From: Chitinophagaceae bacterium UBA2791
GTDB lineage: Bacteria; Bacteroidota; Bacteroidia; Chitinophagales; Chitinophagaceae
DNA: 64,000 nt
Direction: 5' to 3'
Assembly (NCBI GenBank): GCA_002352105.1
Contig: DEHV01000039.1
Location: forward strand, 102,755 to 166,754
In this document: piece after piece, positions 8,510 to 17,892 of the stretch
Position numbering within the stretch: position 1 is the first letter of the stretch
Layout: each line of letters opens with the position of its first letter
Notes under the pieces: model-generated
Told to the model about the DNA's origin: nothing
Seen by the model: only the letters and a program-made list of their open reading frames with translations
The model's database searches: none
Translations under genes and position numbers: made by a program

Positions 8510-10216
8510 ATGAAACAAATCCTGCTTTTCATCATTATCGTATGTTGCCATTCCTCCTTTGCGCAACAAAGAGAGTATAAGAACCCGGTTGCGGATGTTA
8601 AGGGCTATCGCTTCGAACTGGACCTGAACGATAACAACGATACGATAGCCTGCCGGGCGGTCATTCGCCTGATCGCCACAAGGGAATCCAACAGCCTGCT
8701 CATCGACCTCGCTTCCGTAAAAAGCAATGGCCAGGGCATGAGGGTGACCGCGGTAAAAGAAAACAATCAACCCCTCGCCTATACCCATGCGAATAACCTG
8801 CTGCGCATTAGCCTGCCCCTTAAAGCAGAAAAAGAAAAAACCATCGTGATCGATTACAAGGGCATCCCCCCCGATGGATTGATCATTTCCAAAAACAAAT
8901 ACGGCCAGCGAACCTTTTTCTCCGATAACTGGCCCAATCGCGGGCACAACTGGCTGGCATGCATCGATCATCCCTCCGATAAGGCCGCAGTTGATTTTGT
9001 CGTGACCGCGCCGGCTCACTACCAGGTAGTGTCCAATGGCCTGTTGACTGAAGAGACCAACCTGCCCAACGGGCGGAAGCTCACGCATTGGCGCGAGACC
9101 CGCGAGTTGCCGGTGAAGGCGATGGCCGTCGGCGTCGCGGCCTTTGCCGTTAAATATGAAGGAACCGTAAGCAATGCGCCTGCCGGTAAAGCTGTTGCGC
9201 AAAACGGGGAACCCGCCGCCGATCTCCCGAAAAAAAGCGCCGCAACGGGATCGCCCGAACCGGCAAGTACCGGCGCATCCCTACCGGTAAGCCTGTATAG
9301 CTGGGTATACCCGAAGGATAGGGAAAAAGGTTTTTATGATTATGGCATGGCCCGGGATATTCTTCCCTACTTTATACAACGCATTGGTTCCTTTCCTTAT
9401 GAAAAACTAGCCAATGTGCAATCCAAAACCATATTCGGCGGGATGGAAAATGCAGGCGCTATATTTTACGACGAAGCGGGCATAACCGGCAACCGCAGCA
9501 TGGAAAAGCTGATGGCGCACGAGATCGCGCACCAATGGTTCGGCAACTCGGTCACGGAAGCCGACTGGTCGCAGGTATGGTTAAGCGAAGGGCTTGCAGT
9601 CTATTTATCGCTATTGTACCTGGAAGACAAATATGGTACGGACACCCTGAAAAAAGAGCTGATGAAAAACCGCCAGCAGGTCATCGGGTATAGCAAAAAA
9701 AAGAAAAGACCTATAATAGATACCGTAACGACGGATTACCTGGAGCTGTTGAATCCGAACACCTACCAGAAAGCGGGATGGGTATTGCACATGCTGAAAA
9801 GGCAACTGGGCGAATCCGTTTTCTGGAAAGGCATCCGCGAATATTATTCGGCTTTTGCCGGAAAAAATGCGGTAACAAGCGATTTCCGGAAGATCATGGA
9901 ATCGGTATCCGGAAAAGATCTAAGCTTATTTTTTTCGCAATGGCTGGAAAGGCCGGGATATCCTTCGCTGCAGGTCGACTGGAAATACGACGAACAACAA
10001 AAGCAGGCGCTGGTTACCGTTATACAAAAACAGGTTCCCGAAGGAAGCAGCGAAGGCTTATTCCAGTTCCCGCTGGTGATCCGGTTTGAAAACGAGGAAG
10101 GCGAAGTGTATAAGTCCGCCCTCGTCAAAGAAAGGCAAACCGTTTTTGCCGCGCCGATGGAAACGCCTCCGCTGAAAATCGATATAGACCCAAACATAGG
10201 GCTGCTCTATGAATAA
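8510..10216 (+). CDS. secreted M1-family zinc aminopeptidase
   Basis: A 568-residue gluzincin peptidase. A signal peptide (MKQILLFIIIVCCHSSFAQQ) points to export. The exopeptidase motif GGMENAGAIFYDE is followed by the zinc site HEIAHQWFGN (near residue 337) and the second Glu in WLSEGLAVYLSLLYLED. The domain order (N-terminal beta sandwich, catalytic domain, C-terminal part) fits short bacterial M1 enzymes. An unusual Ala/Pro/Lys-rich insertion (roughly residues 220-260) interrupts the region between the N-terminal domain and the strand SLYSWVYPKD; it contains SPEPASTGA. All catalytic residues are present. The substrate is unknown beyond N-terminal peptide trimming. Confidence 0.88.
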   Translation: MKQILLFIIIVCCHSSFAQQREYKNPVADVKGYRFELDLNDNNDTIACRAVIRLIATRESNSLLIDLASVKSNGQGMRVTAVKENNQPLAYTHANNLLRISLPLKAEKEKTIVIDYKGIPPDGLIISKNKYGQRTFFSDNWPNRGHNWLACIDHPSDKAAVDFVVTAPAHYQVVSNGLLTEETNLPNGRKLTHWRETRELPVKAMAVGVAAFAVKYEGTVSNAPAGKAVAQNGEPAADLPKKSAATGSPEPASTGASLPVSLYSWVYPKDREKGFYDYGMARDILPYFIQRIGSFPYEKLANVQSKTIFGGMENAGAIFYDEAGITGNRSMEKLMAHEIAHQWFGNSVTEADWSQVWLSEGLAVYLSLLYLEDKYGTDTLKKELMKNRQQVIGYSKKKKRPIIDTVTTDYLELLNPNTYQKAGWVLHMLKRQLGESVFWKGIREYYSAFAGKNAVTSDFRKIMESVSGKDLSLFFSQWLERPGYPSLQVDWKYDEQQKQALVTVIQKQVPEGSSEGLFQFPLVIRFENEEGEVYKSALVKERQTVFAAPMETPPLKIDIDPNIGLLYE

Positions 10217-10305
10217 AGAAGAAGCATTTCCAGGTAAAAACACTTTCTTCAACCGTTCTTTCCCCATGGCCTCTGCTACCGCTTTCTTTTACTTTGACCT
10301 CGAAT

Positions 10306-11847
10306 ATGCTGGTCAAAACATTCGGGAGCGCCGTATACGGAGTGGAAGCCATTACCATCGTCATTGAGGTCAATGTGATGCCGGGGACAGATTATTTTAT
10401 TGTGGGATTGCCTGATATCGCCATAAGGGAAAGCATCAGGCGGATAGAGAGCGCCATCAAGACAAACGGCTACCATATGCCGCGAACCAAGCTGATCGTC
10501 AACCTATCGCCGGCCAATATCAAAAAAAGCGGCTCCGCATTTGATCTTCCTATTGCGATCGGCGCGCTGGCGGCAACGGGTCAACTGCCCAATGCAGACA
10601 GGCTGAACGACTATATGATCATGGGAGAACTTAACCTCGACGGAACGGTTCAGCCCATACGAGGAGCATTGCCGATGGCCGTCACTGCCAGGAAAGAGAA
10701 CTACAAGGGATTTATGCTTCCCCTGCAAAATGCCCGGGAAGCGGGGATAGTGGCCGAGCTGGATGTGTACGGCATTAAGCATTTGAATGAAGCGATCAGC
10801 TTTTTCAGGCATGAGGGGTCGATTCAGAAAACGACCGCGCAGGCAAGGGAGGAATGGGGTCGATCGCCCGCTGAAACGGATGTTGATTTTTCGGAAGTGA
10901 AGGGTCAGGCCAACATCAAAAGGGCCCTCGAGATTGCCGCGGCTGGAGGGCATAACGCCATCCTGATCGGTCCGCCGGGCGCGGGCAAAACCATGCTGGC
11001 CAAACGTCTACCCTCCATCCTTCCCCCGCTTTCCCTGGAGGAAGCCCTGGAGACCACCAAGATACATTCTGTTGCCGGCAAACTCCCGGAGCAGGCCGCC
11101 CTTATTTCAAGCAGACCATTCCGGGCGCCGCACCATTCGCTTAGCCATACCGCCCTGGTAGGCGGCGGTTCCATACCGCAACCCGGGGAGATCTCGCTGG
11201 CGCACAATGGCGTATTGTTCCTGGATGAGCTGCCCGAATTCCAACGAATGGCCCTGGAAGTCATGCGACAGCCGATGGAGGAAAGAAAAATTGCCATTTC
11301 AAGGGCTAAGATGGTGGTAGAGTTCCCGGCCAGTTTTATGTTGCTGGCGTCCATGAACCCCTGCCCCTGTGGGTTTTATAATCACCCCGATAAAGCATGC
11401 GTTTGCCCCCCGGGCGCCGTGCGCAAATACCTGAACAGGATTTCCGGACCGCTGCTGGACCGGATAGACCTGCAGGTGGAAGTAACGCCCGTCTCCTTCT
11501 CCGAACTCTCTGCCAGTCAACCCGGCGAACGGTCCGCCGATATCCGCGACAGGGTGATCAACGCAAGAACAATACAAGGCGCCAGATATGCCGGGTACCA
11601 GGGAATTTATGCCAATGCCGCGATCCCTTCGCGGATATTAAAACAAACCTGCGCCATTGATGCAGCGGGTCATCGCCTGCTGAAAACGGCAATGGATAAA
11701 TTAAAACTATCCGCCCGGGCATACGACCGCATCTTAAAAGTAAGCCGTACCATTGCCGACCTTGACCGGCAGGAGCGGATCCTCCCCCAACACCTGGCGG
11801 AAGCCATCCAGTACAGGAGCCTGGACAGGGAAGGCTGGGCCGGTTAA
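10306..11847 (+). CDS. YifB/ComM family Mg-chelatase-like AAA ATPase
   Basis: A 513-residue protein with an N-terminal Lon-protease-like fold domain (VKTFGSAVYGVEAITIVIEV), a Mg-chelatase-type AAA+ domain with Walker A GPPGAGKTMLAKRLPSILPP and Walker B GVLFLDELPEF, and a C-terminal helical domain ending near LAEAIQYRSLDR. A CPCGFYNHPDKACVCPP cysteine cluster is visible in the AAA lid region, as usual for the family. In competent bacteria ComM is a branch-migration helicase that extends recombination during transformation. I chose the ATG at 10306; the TTG 12 bases earlier adds four residues. A ComEA-like protein occurs at 59-60 kb, so DNA uptake is possible but not shown. Confidence 0.9.
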   Translation: MLVKTFGSAVYGVEAITIVIEVNVMPGTDYFIVGLPDIAIRESIRRIESAIKTNGYHMPRTKLIVNLSPANIKKSGSAFDLPIAIGALAATGQLPNADRLNDYMIMGELNLDGTVQPIRGALPMAVTARKENYKGFMLPLQNAREAGIVAELDVYGIKHLNEAISFFRHEGSIQKTTAQAREEWGRSPAETDVDFSEVKGQANIKRALEIAAAGGHNAILIGPPGAGKTMLAKRLPSILPPLSLEEALETTKIHSVAGKLPEQAALISSRPFRAPHHSLSHTALVGGGSIPQPGEISLAHNGVLFLDELPEFQRMALEVMRQPMEERKIAISRAKMVVEFPASFMLLASMNPCPCGFYNHPDKACVCPPGAVRKYLNRISGPLLDRIDLQVEVTPVSFSELSASQPGERSADIRDRVINARTIQGARYAGYQGIYANAAIPSRILKQTCAIDAAGHRLLKTAMDKLKLSARAYDRILKVSRTIADLDRQERILPQHLAEAIQYRSLDREGWAG

Positions 11848-11911
11848 AAATTTGGCAGCGATGCATATCCCGTTTTTGCTTTAAGCCAGACAGTATACAA
11901 AGTTGAGAAAG

Positions 11912-11984
11912 CGTAGCGACGCTCCAAATTTTTATCAGCGGCCGTATAAAGCGTTAGGGCCGAAACCAGGTCGCTGCCTGAAAA
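11912..11984 (-). repeat. interspersed element, copy A (about 73 bp)
   Basis: This spacer segment, read on the minus strand, aligns with the plus-strand segment 38886-38959 along nearly its whole length: shared blocks are AGCGAC, GGTTTC, TAACGC and GATAAAAA. The ends are imperfect inverted repeats (GTAGCGAC and GTCGCTGCC). The rest of the 183-base gap between the YifB and ABC genes shows no gene. Confidence 0.6.
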
Positions 11985-12030
11985 GGAGCCGCTTTCAGAA
12001 TTACATTTTTTCCCGAACTTGTAGTTGATT

Positions 12031-13845
12031 ATGAAGATCCTTCTATTTTATCTCCGGCCGTATAAATGGCTGGTGGCGCTTACCATGTTTCTTGCGGCCG
12101 TCAACACAGGCTTCGCCTTAATGGACCCCATCATCTTTGGAGAACTGGTCAGGCTGGCTACGAACTACAGCTTTAACAACGCTCAATATGCGGATAACAA
12201 TCATTTTTTCTGGTCATTTTCCCCGAAATCGCCGGGGGTGGTTTTCCTGCTGCTTGGGTCAATAGGGGTGGCGATGGTGAGCCGGCTGGCCAAAAACTTC
12301 CAGGATTATTTCCTTAACGTGATCGTTCAGAAATTTGGCGCCAAGGTCTTCACCGACGGCTTAAAGCACGCCATGACGCTTCCTTATATGGAGTTCGAAG
12401 ATCAGCGAAGCGGGGAGACCCTCAGCGTTCTTCAAAAGGTGCGCACTGACACGGAAAGGTTCATGAACTATTTCATCAATATCCTGTTCGGCGTGCTGAT
12501 CGGCGTGCTGTTTGTTTGCATATACGCCGCCATCTATATCCACTGGACCATCCCGGTCGCCTATTTTGCAGGCATTTTTTTACTGACCGCCATCACCAAT
12601 GCCCTGAGCAAAAAGATCAAGTCGATACAGAAATCGATCGTTTCCCAAACGACCGCCCTCGCCGGCAGCACAACAGAGTCGCTGCGCAATATTGAGCTGG
12701 TGAAAAGCCTGGGGCTGACCGGACAGGAAGTGGAACGACTGAACAAGAACACCTATAAGATCCTGGGCCTCGAACTCACAAAGGTAAAACGCATCAGAAG
12801 CATCAGCTTTATACAGGGCACTTTTGTGAATACCCTGCGGCAGGTCATCCTGTTTATCCTGATGTGGCTGATCTTTCGCAATGTGATGGACGCAGGGCAA
12901 CTGGTGAGCATGCAGATATTCTCCTTTTTTGTATTCGGCCCCTTGCAGGAGATCGGGAATATCATCATCTCCTACCGCGAAGCGGAAGCGTCCTTAAACA
13001 ATTTTAACGAGTTAATGAGCAAGAAGCCCGAGCCTCAGCCCTTACACCCCAGGCGATTGGGGGAGATCAATACCCTGGAGTTCCGTTCGGTGGGATTTAA
13101 ACACCAGACGGCCCAGCAAAAAGCGATCAACAATATAAGTTTTGAAGTGAAGACCGGGGAAACCATCGCTTTTGTGGGCCCTTCAGGCGCGGGCAAATCC
13201 ACCCTGATGAAATTACTGGCGGGGCTCTACCGGCCCCAGGAAGGAAGCATCCTGTACAATGGCATTGATGAAAACTCCATCAATTATGACGACCTGCGCA
13301 ACCAGATCGGCTTCGTCACCCAGGACACCCAACTGTTCTCAGGATCTATTAAAGAGAACCTGCTGTTTGTCAACCCGGCCGCTACGGAAGAAGAACTCAG
13401 CGAGGTATTGCATAAAGCCTCCTGCACGGGGCTGCTGGAAAGAGCGGAAAAAGGCCTGGATACCATGATCGGCGAAGGCGGATTAAAATTATCGGGAGGC
13501 GAAAAACAAAGGCTTTCCATCGCCCGCGCGTTGTTGCGCAAACCCAGGTTATTGCTGTTCGACGAAGCCACTTCCTCTCTCGATTCATTAACGGAAGAGG
13601 AGATCACCAATACCATTATCGAAGTGTCTTCGCTAAAATACCAGATCAGCATCATCATCGCCCACCGGCTATCCACCATTATGCATGCCGACCGCATCTA
13701 TGTGCTGGAAAAAGGCGATGTGGTGGAAATGGGAACCCATGAAAAACTGATCGGGGAAAAAGGCCTGTACTATGCCATGTGGAGGCAACAGATCGGGGAA
13801 CGCAGGAAACTGGCCGCAGGATCCGGGGTACAAACCATCCAATAA
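12031..13845 (+). CDS. ABC exporter, fused membrane and ATPase domains
   Basis: A 604-residue half-transporter of the MsbA/lipid-and-drug exporter type. The N-terminal part has six predicted membrane helices (for example WLVALTMFLAAVNTGFALMD and the pair around FGVLIGVLFVCIYAAIYIHW). The ATPase domain carries Walker A GPSGAGKSTL (near residue 390), the Q-loop IGFVTQDTQLFSG, the signature LSGGEKQRLSIARAL, Walker B LLLFDEATSSLD and the switch His in IIAHRLSTI. The protein should act as a homodimer in the inner membrane. The ATG at 12031 is preferred to the TTG 6 bases before. No neighbour hints at the cargo. Confidence 0.9.
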   Translation: MKILLFYLRPYKWLVALTMFLAAVNTGFALMDPIIFGELVRLATNYSFNNAQYADNNHFFWSFSPKSPGVVFLLLGSIGVAMVSRLAKNFQDYFLNVIVQKFGAKVFTDGLKHAMTLPYMEFEDQRSGETLSVLQKVRTDTERFMNYFINILFGVLIGVLFVCIYAAIYIHWTIPVAYFAGIFLLTAITNALSKKIKSIQKSIVSQTTALAGSTTESLRNIELVKSLGLTGQEVERLNKNTYKILGLELTKVKRIRSISFIQGTFVNTLRQVILFILMWLIFRNVMDAGQLVSMQIFSFFVFGPLQEIGNIIISYREAEASLNNFNELMSKKPEPQPLHPRRLGEINTLEFRSVGFKHQTAQQKAINNISFEVKTGETIAFVGPSGAGKSTLMKLLAGLYRPQEGSILYNGIDENSINYDDLRNQIGFVTQDTQLFSGSIKENLLFVNPAATEEELSEVLHKASCTGLLERAEKGLDTMIGEGGLKLSGGEKQRLSIARALLRKPRLLLFDEATSSLDSLTEEEITNTIIEVSSLKYQISIIIAHRLSTIMHADRIYVLEKGDVVEMGTHEKLIGEKGLYYAMWRQQIGERRKLAAGSGVQTIQ

Positions 13846-14012
13846 AAGCCCCACTAAAGATCAACCACTGGAACTGAGGATCGGAGATTGTCAAATGCTA
13901 TAAGGTATCCCATAAAAACCCGGACAGGGGTCAACCGGGAGGGAGGAGTTGTCGCGCGTAAAAAAGAAAACGCACATCTCCTAACAATTTTCGGGGAGAC
14001 CCTAAAAATAAC

Positions 14013-14032
14013 GAGCCGGAAAGCTCCGGCTC
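14013..14032 (-). terminator. hairpin between convergent ABC and thiolase genes
   Basis: A perfect 8-base stem (GAGCCGGA with TCCGGCTC) and a 4-base loop lie in the 301-base gap between two convergent genes. On the minus strand it is followed by a T-rich stretch (TTATTTTTA), so it probably ends the thiolase transcript; on the plus side the following bases are less T-rich. Nothing else is recognisable in this gap. Confidence 0.5.
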
Positions 14033-14146
14033 ATTCTAGTTATCAGAAAAAGGTTAGTAAGTAATGGTAAAACGCGTAATGGCGTTGTAATATTATATAA
14101 AAATTAGAAATATTTAAAAAATATAACGAGCTCTTTCTCCACAACC

Positions 14147-15325
14147 TCAGGAAATATTCTCTATAATACCCGCAATACCCTGCCCCCCGCCGACGCAGGC
14201 GGTAACAATGCCATATTTTTTATTCAGTCTTTTCATGTCCTGGATGAGCTGGATCGTTAGCTTGCAACCCGTGCACCCCAACGGATGCCCCAGCGCAATC
14301 GCGCCGCCGTTAATATTTACCTTGTCGGGATCAAGGTCCAGCTCCCGGATCACAGCAAGCGATTGAGAAGCAAAAGCTTCGTTCAACTCAATAAGATCGA
14401 TCTGGCTTAGCTTCATTCCGGCCTGCTTCAACACTTTTGGAACGGCTTCAACAGGACCGATACCCATAACGCGGGGATGCACGCCCGCGCTAACGCAGTT
14501 CACCAAACGCGCAATAGGCTTCAATCCCAGCTCTCTGATCATCCGCTCGCTCATCACGATCACGAAAGCGGCGCCATCAGAGGTCTGCGAAGAATTGCCG
14601 GCGGTTACGCTTCCGCCAACTGCAAATACGGGTTTTAACCTGGCCAGCGCTTCCCTGCTGGTATCCTTACGGGGACCCTCATCCGTATCTACGGTATAGG
14701 TTCTTGTCTTGCGCTTTCCTTTTTCATCCACATATACCTGTTCCACAGAAATGGGCAGTATGCCCGATTTAAAAAACCCGTTTGAAATGGCGTTGATCGC
14801 CTTTTGATGCGATTGATAAGAGAACTCATCCTGGTCTTCCCGGCTGATCGCATACTCTTTGGCAACCGCTTCCGCCGTCAACCCCATATTTAGATAATAA
14901 TCGGGTTCGTCGCTCGCAATGGAATAGGCGGGGACCGTTTTCCATCCGGAGGTAGGCACCAGGCTCATGCTTTCGGCGCCTCCGGCAACGATACAATCTG
15001 CCAGCCCGGTCCGTATTTTTGCCGTGGCTATGGCAATCGCTTCCAGCCCCGATGCGCAATACCGGTTGATCGTCATCCCCGGCGCCTGGTAGCCCAATGC
15101 GCGGGCGGCAATGATCCGGCCGACCTGCAATCCCTGCTCCGCTTCAGGCACCGCATTGCCTACGATCACATCATCCACCCGTTTTGCATGCAGCTGTGGA
15201 ACAGAAGCCATCAATCCGGCAATCACCTGGATGGCCAGATCATCGGGCCTGTAAAACCTGAAGCCGCCTTTTTTGGCCTTGCCGACGGCCGACCTGTACC
15301 CTGCTACAATATATGCTTCCTGCAT
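14147..15325 (-). CDS. acetyl-CoA C-acyltransferase (thiolase)
   Basis: A 392-residue thiolase that cleaves 3-ketoacyl-CoA with CoA, or condenses acetyl-CoA. The nucleophilic Cys90 is in [14 protein letters not shown], the catalytic His in [14 protein letters not shown] and the second Cys in [20 protein letters not shown] is also conserved. The ATG at 15325 starts at [17 protein letters not shown], the usual thiolase start; the longer frame adds 24 residues without similarity. Its length and [13 protein letters not shown] start suit a FadA-like beta-oxidation enzyme. An acyl-CoA dehydrogenase lies at 58 kb, but no complete fatty-acid operon is present here. Confidence 0.9.
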   Translation of the reverse strand: MQEAYIVAGYRSAVGKAKKGGFRFYRPDDLAIQVIAGLMASVPQLHAKRVDDVIVGNAVPEAEQGLQVGRIIAARALGYQAPGMTINRYCASGLEAIAIATAKIRTGLADCIVAGGAESMSLVPTSGWKTVPAYSIASDEPDYYLNMGLTAEAVAKEYAISREDQDEFSYQSHQKAINAISNGFFKSGILPISVEQVYVDEKGKRKTRTYTVDTDEGPRKDTSREALARLKPVFAVGGSVTAGNSSQTSDGAAFVIVMSERMIRELGLKPIARLVNCVSAGVHPRVMGIGPVEAVPKVLKQAGMKLSQIDLIELNEAFASQSLAVIRELDLDPDKVNINGGAIALGHPLGCTGCKLTIQLIQDMKRLNKKYGIVTACVGGGQGIAGIIENIS

Positions 15326-15575
15326 AGTAAATGAATTAATGGACAATGTATAAAACGATCGCGTATAACAGCCCTGCGCGCTTGCCGGACAGGACAATAT
15401 TAAAATAGTTGTTTATGCAACTTTATACCTCAAAGTTAAAAATTCGCGGCAACAATTCAAAAATTAACGCGACCAGGGAGCGAAGCATTTGCATTCCTAT
15501 CCGCCCGTAAAACCGATGCCGGCCGATACGCAATATCTCTGCAACGCCGTTCGAATACTTGCCCTGAATAATAAT

Positions 15576-15583
15576 TATCTTCG
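15576..15583 (+). promoter_or_regulatory. possible -7 box (TATCTTCG) for pyrD
   Basis: TATCTTCG matches the Bacteroidota -7 consensus TAnnTTTG at seven of eight positions and ends eight bases before the pyrD ATG, which would give an almost leaderless message. The only TTG near enough (15559-15561) is 14 bases upstream, shorter than usual. Confidence 0.35.
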
Positions 15584-15591
15584 CCTGAATT

Positions 15592-16692
15592 ATGTACAGA
15601 CTGCTGCGCAAAATACTATTTTGTATTCCTCCCGAAGAGGCGCATCATTTTTCAATGAGCAGCCTTATGGTAGCCGGTAAACTGCCCGGCGTCAGAAATA
15701 TCTTTGGTTACCGTACGCCTCCCGGCGCCGGCTTACAAAAGCAGGCATTCGGACTGCAATTCATCAACCCGGTCGGACTAGCAGCGGGCTTTGACAAGAA
15801 TGCTTTATTTCTGAATGAACTGGAGCAAATAGGATTTGGCTTTATTGAGATCGGCACGGTAACCCCCAGACCGCAGGCGGGAAACGATAAGCCGCGCCTG
15901 TTCAGGGTGCCGGAACACCAGGCGCTCATTAACCGGATGGGCTTTAACAACGACGGGGTGAAAGCCATCGCGGAAAGAATAAGAACCTGGAGAAACAAAA
16001 AAAAGCAAACCCCCGGCAATGGGGATACGGCGCCGGAGCCGGCAGTCCCGGGCGCATTAATCATAGGAGGAAATATTGGCAAGAACAAGGACACGCCCAA
16101 TGAAAATGCCTGGAAGGACTATGAAATATGTTTCCGGGAGTTGTTCGATTGCGTAGACTATTTTGTGGTCAACGTCAGCTCGCCGAATACGCCGGGCCTT
16201 CGCGAGTTGCAGGAAAAGGATTCGCTGAATAAGATCCTTTCTCATCTGCAAACGATCAACCGGCAACAGGAAGCGCCCAAACCCCTGCTCCTGAAAATCG
16301 CTCCCGATCTTAGCCCCGACCAGATCAACGATGTGCTGGACCTGGCCATGGAGATAAAGCTGGACGGATTGGTGGTCGCCAATACCACGATAAGCCGGGA
16401 AGGTCTGCATAAACTGTCGCCGGAAAAGATCAAGGGAATAGGTCCGGGCGGATTAAGCGGCAGGCCGTTAAAAGAAAGGTCCACCGAGATGGTCAGGTAT
16501 ATCCACGAAAAAACAAAGGGCGGCATTCCCATTATCGCCTCCGGGGGAATCTTCACCGCCGACGACGCCATTGAAAAACTGGAAGCCGGCGCCGCCCTGA
16601 TACAGGTATGGACAGGCTTTATTTATCAGGGGCCGGGAATCGTTAAAGATATCTGCAAGGGATTGACAAAAAACATAAAAAAGCAGTCCTGA
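15592..16692 (+). CDS. pyrD: quinone-dependent dihydroorotate dehydrogenase
   Basis: Oxidises dihydroorotate to orotate with FMN and passes electrons to the quinone pool. The 366 residues belong to class 2: a membrane-associating N-terminal extension (YRLLRKILFCIPPEEAHHFS) precedes the barrel with NPVGLAAGFDKNA, FIEIGTVTPRPQ, INRMGFNNDG, the catalytic loop VNVSSPNTPGLRELQ, LVVANTTISR and the FMN-phosphate loop IIASGGIFTADDA. A Pro/Gly/Ala-rich insertion (about residues 135-155, containing TAPEPAVPGA) sits before ALIIGGNIGKNKDTP. pyrC is 9 kb upstream on the same strand. Confidence 0.93.
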   Translation: MYRLLRKILFCIPPEEAHHFSMSSLMVAGKLPGVRNIFGYRTPPGAGLQKQAFGLQFINPVGLAAGFDKNALFLNELEQIGFGFIEIGTVTPRPQAGNDKPRLFRVPEHQALINRMGFNNDGVKAIAERIRTWRNKKKQTPGNGDTAPEPAVPGALIIGGNIGKNKDTPNENAWKDYEICFRELFDCVDYFVVNVSSPNTPGLRELQEKDSLNKILSHLQTINRQQEAPKPLLLKIAPDLSPDQINDVLDLAMEIKLDGLVVANTTISREGLHKLSPEKIKGIGPGGLSGRPLKERSTEMVRYIHEKTKGGIPIIASGGIFTADDAIEKLEAGAALIQVWTGFIYQGPGIVKDICKGLTKNIKKQS

Positions 16693-16749
16693 AAAACCGC
16701 CCTGCGCTTTGCCCGGTGACTGGGAGATCATATCAGCGACCCATAAACG

Positions 16750-16770
16750 AAAATACAATATATGTATTTT
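16750..16770. repeat. AT-rich inverted repeat between convergent genes
   Basis: A perfect 8-base inverted repeat, AAAATACA and TGTATTTT separated by ATATA, lies in the 181-base gap between pyrD and the convergent outer-membrane protein gene. It may be a weak bidirectional terminator or a protein-binding site; the sequence does not decide. Confidence 0.35.
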
Positions 16771-16873
16771 GCCGCTTCAATTGCCATTCCGGGATGCGCA
16801 ATAAAGGATCGTAATTGCACGATCAAAGCATCGGGCCCGATGGAAAGATTACCCGTCTGCGCAACCTAAAGGA

Positions 16874-17446
16874 TCACAATTGCAGGCCTACGAAGGGGCC
16901 GATATAACTTACCTGGTCGTAGGCCTTAAATATCGCCGCCCTGATGCCCAGCGACAATCCGGAATCGGGCAACCGAAAGGCGTATTCGCCGGAAACATTG
17001 ACTCCCGTCGCCCTTCCCTTCCCATCCTGGATCGGCCAGCTTGCGCTTTTATTATCGCCTTCCCCATGTATTACCGGGTAAGAACGCCTTATATTATAAA
17101 AAGAAAAAGAATAGCCTAAGCCCAGCCTGATCATATGAACCTCGTTTTTCACCGGCAGGAAATAAACGCTCATGTCCAGCGTGGTCGCCCTGGTATACTC
17201 TTTTACCAGGGGAGTGCGCGGAGTACCAGATAGGTCTATACGCTGCAGGCCGACCGCCCCGTCGAGATAGTCATTAAGAGAACGGGAGAACTCGCCCCGT
17301 ATGGCATACCCGTTAAGTCCGGGAAAATCATGGGTATACCCTGCTCCTATGCGAAGCGTTCCCAGGCCCTCATTGTATTCATTGCTAAACTGCGCCTGGC
17401 TGAACAAGGCTAAAAAAAGCGGCAAAAAAACAAGCATTTTTTTCAT
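16874..17446 (-). CDS. small secreted or outer-membrane protein of unknown function
   Basis: A 190-residue protein with a clear signal peptide (MKKMLVFLPLFLALFSQAQ). The mature part has alternating beta strands (GTLRIGAGYTHDF, IRLGLGYSFSFYNIRR, GVNVSGEYAFRLP, LSLGIRAAIF) and ends in VGLQL with a hydrophobic C-terminal residue, typical of small eight-stranded outer-membrane barrels. I do not recognise a named family. It is flanked by a 181-base gap on one side and a 446-base gap on the other, so it is probably a single-gene unit. Confidence 0.65.
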   Translation of the reverse strand: MKKMLVFLPLFLALFSQAQFSNEYNEGLGTLRIGAGYTHDFPGLNGYAIRGEFSRSLNDYLDGAVGLQRIDLSGTPRTPLVKEYTRATTLDMSVYFLPVKNEVHMIRLGLGYSFSFYNIRRSYPVIHGEGDNKSASWPIQDGKGRATGVNVSGEYAFRLPDSGLSLGIRAAIFKAYDQVSYIGPFVGLQL

Positions 17447-17892
17447 GGTTCGGATTTAATCATTTATCGGTTTGAACGCCTCAGCCTCTATACAATAAAA
17501 ACACTTTATCATAAACGTTATACTGTTTTAACCCGGCAGGCAAGCCGCTCTTTTAAATAGAGCAAAGCCTGCCTGGAACGATCATTCCTTTTGCTTTTAT
17601 ACAGGCCAATAAACCCTAAGGGCTCCATTCGCGTTTGCGGCTAGCCCGACAACGCGCTGAATGCCGCCCTGCAAGGGGCCTGGTTCAATCCAGTCTCACG
17701 AAACGCTTCGCAAAAACGCCACCTGTTATCGCGATAGCCTTCCGTCAGGCATATCCTTAAAAAAAGGGGTAAAATTTTTCTATAAACGCTTGTTAATTAA
17801 AGGGATGCCGCGCCGTCCATAATTCCATGCCGCGGTATGCAGCATCAAAATAGAAATAAAATTTCGTAACTCATAGCGCGGCAGGAAAAAAA
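17447..17892. other. gene-free spacer with a two-part hairpin
   Basis: No frame here looks coding. The notable structure is at 17535-17573: outer arms GGCAGGC and GCCTGCC enclose inner arms GCTCT and AGAGC with the loop centred on TTTAAA. It could be a structured RNA element or a remote terminator for the minus-strand rsmE gene, but no clear T-tract follows. Confidence 0.4.
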
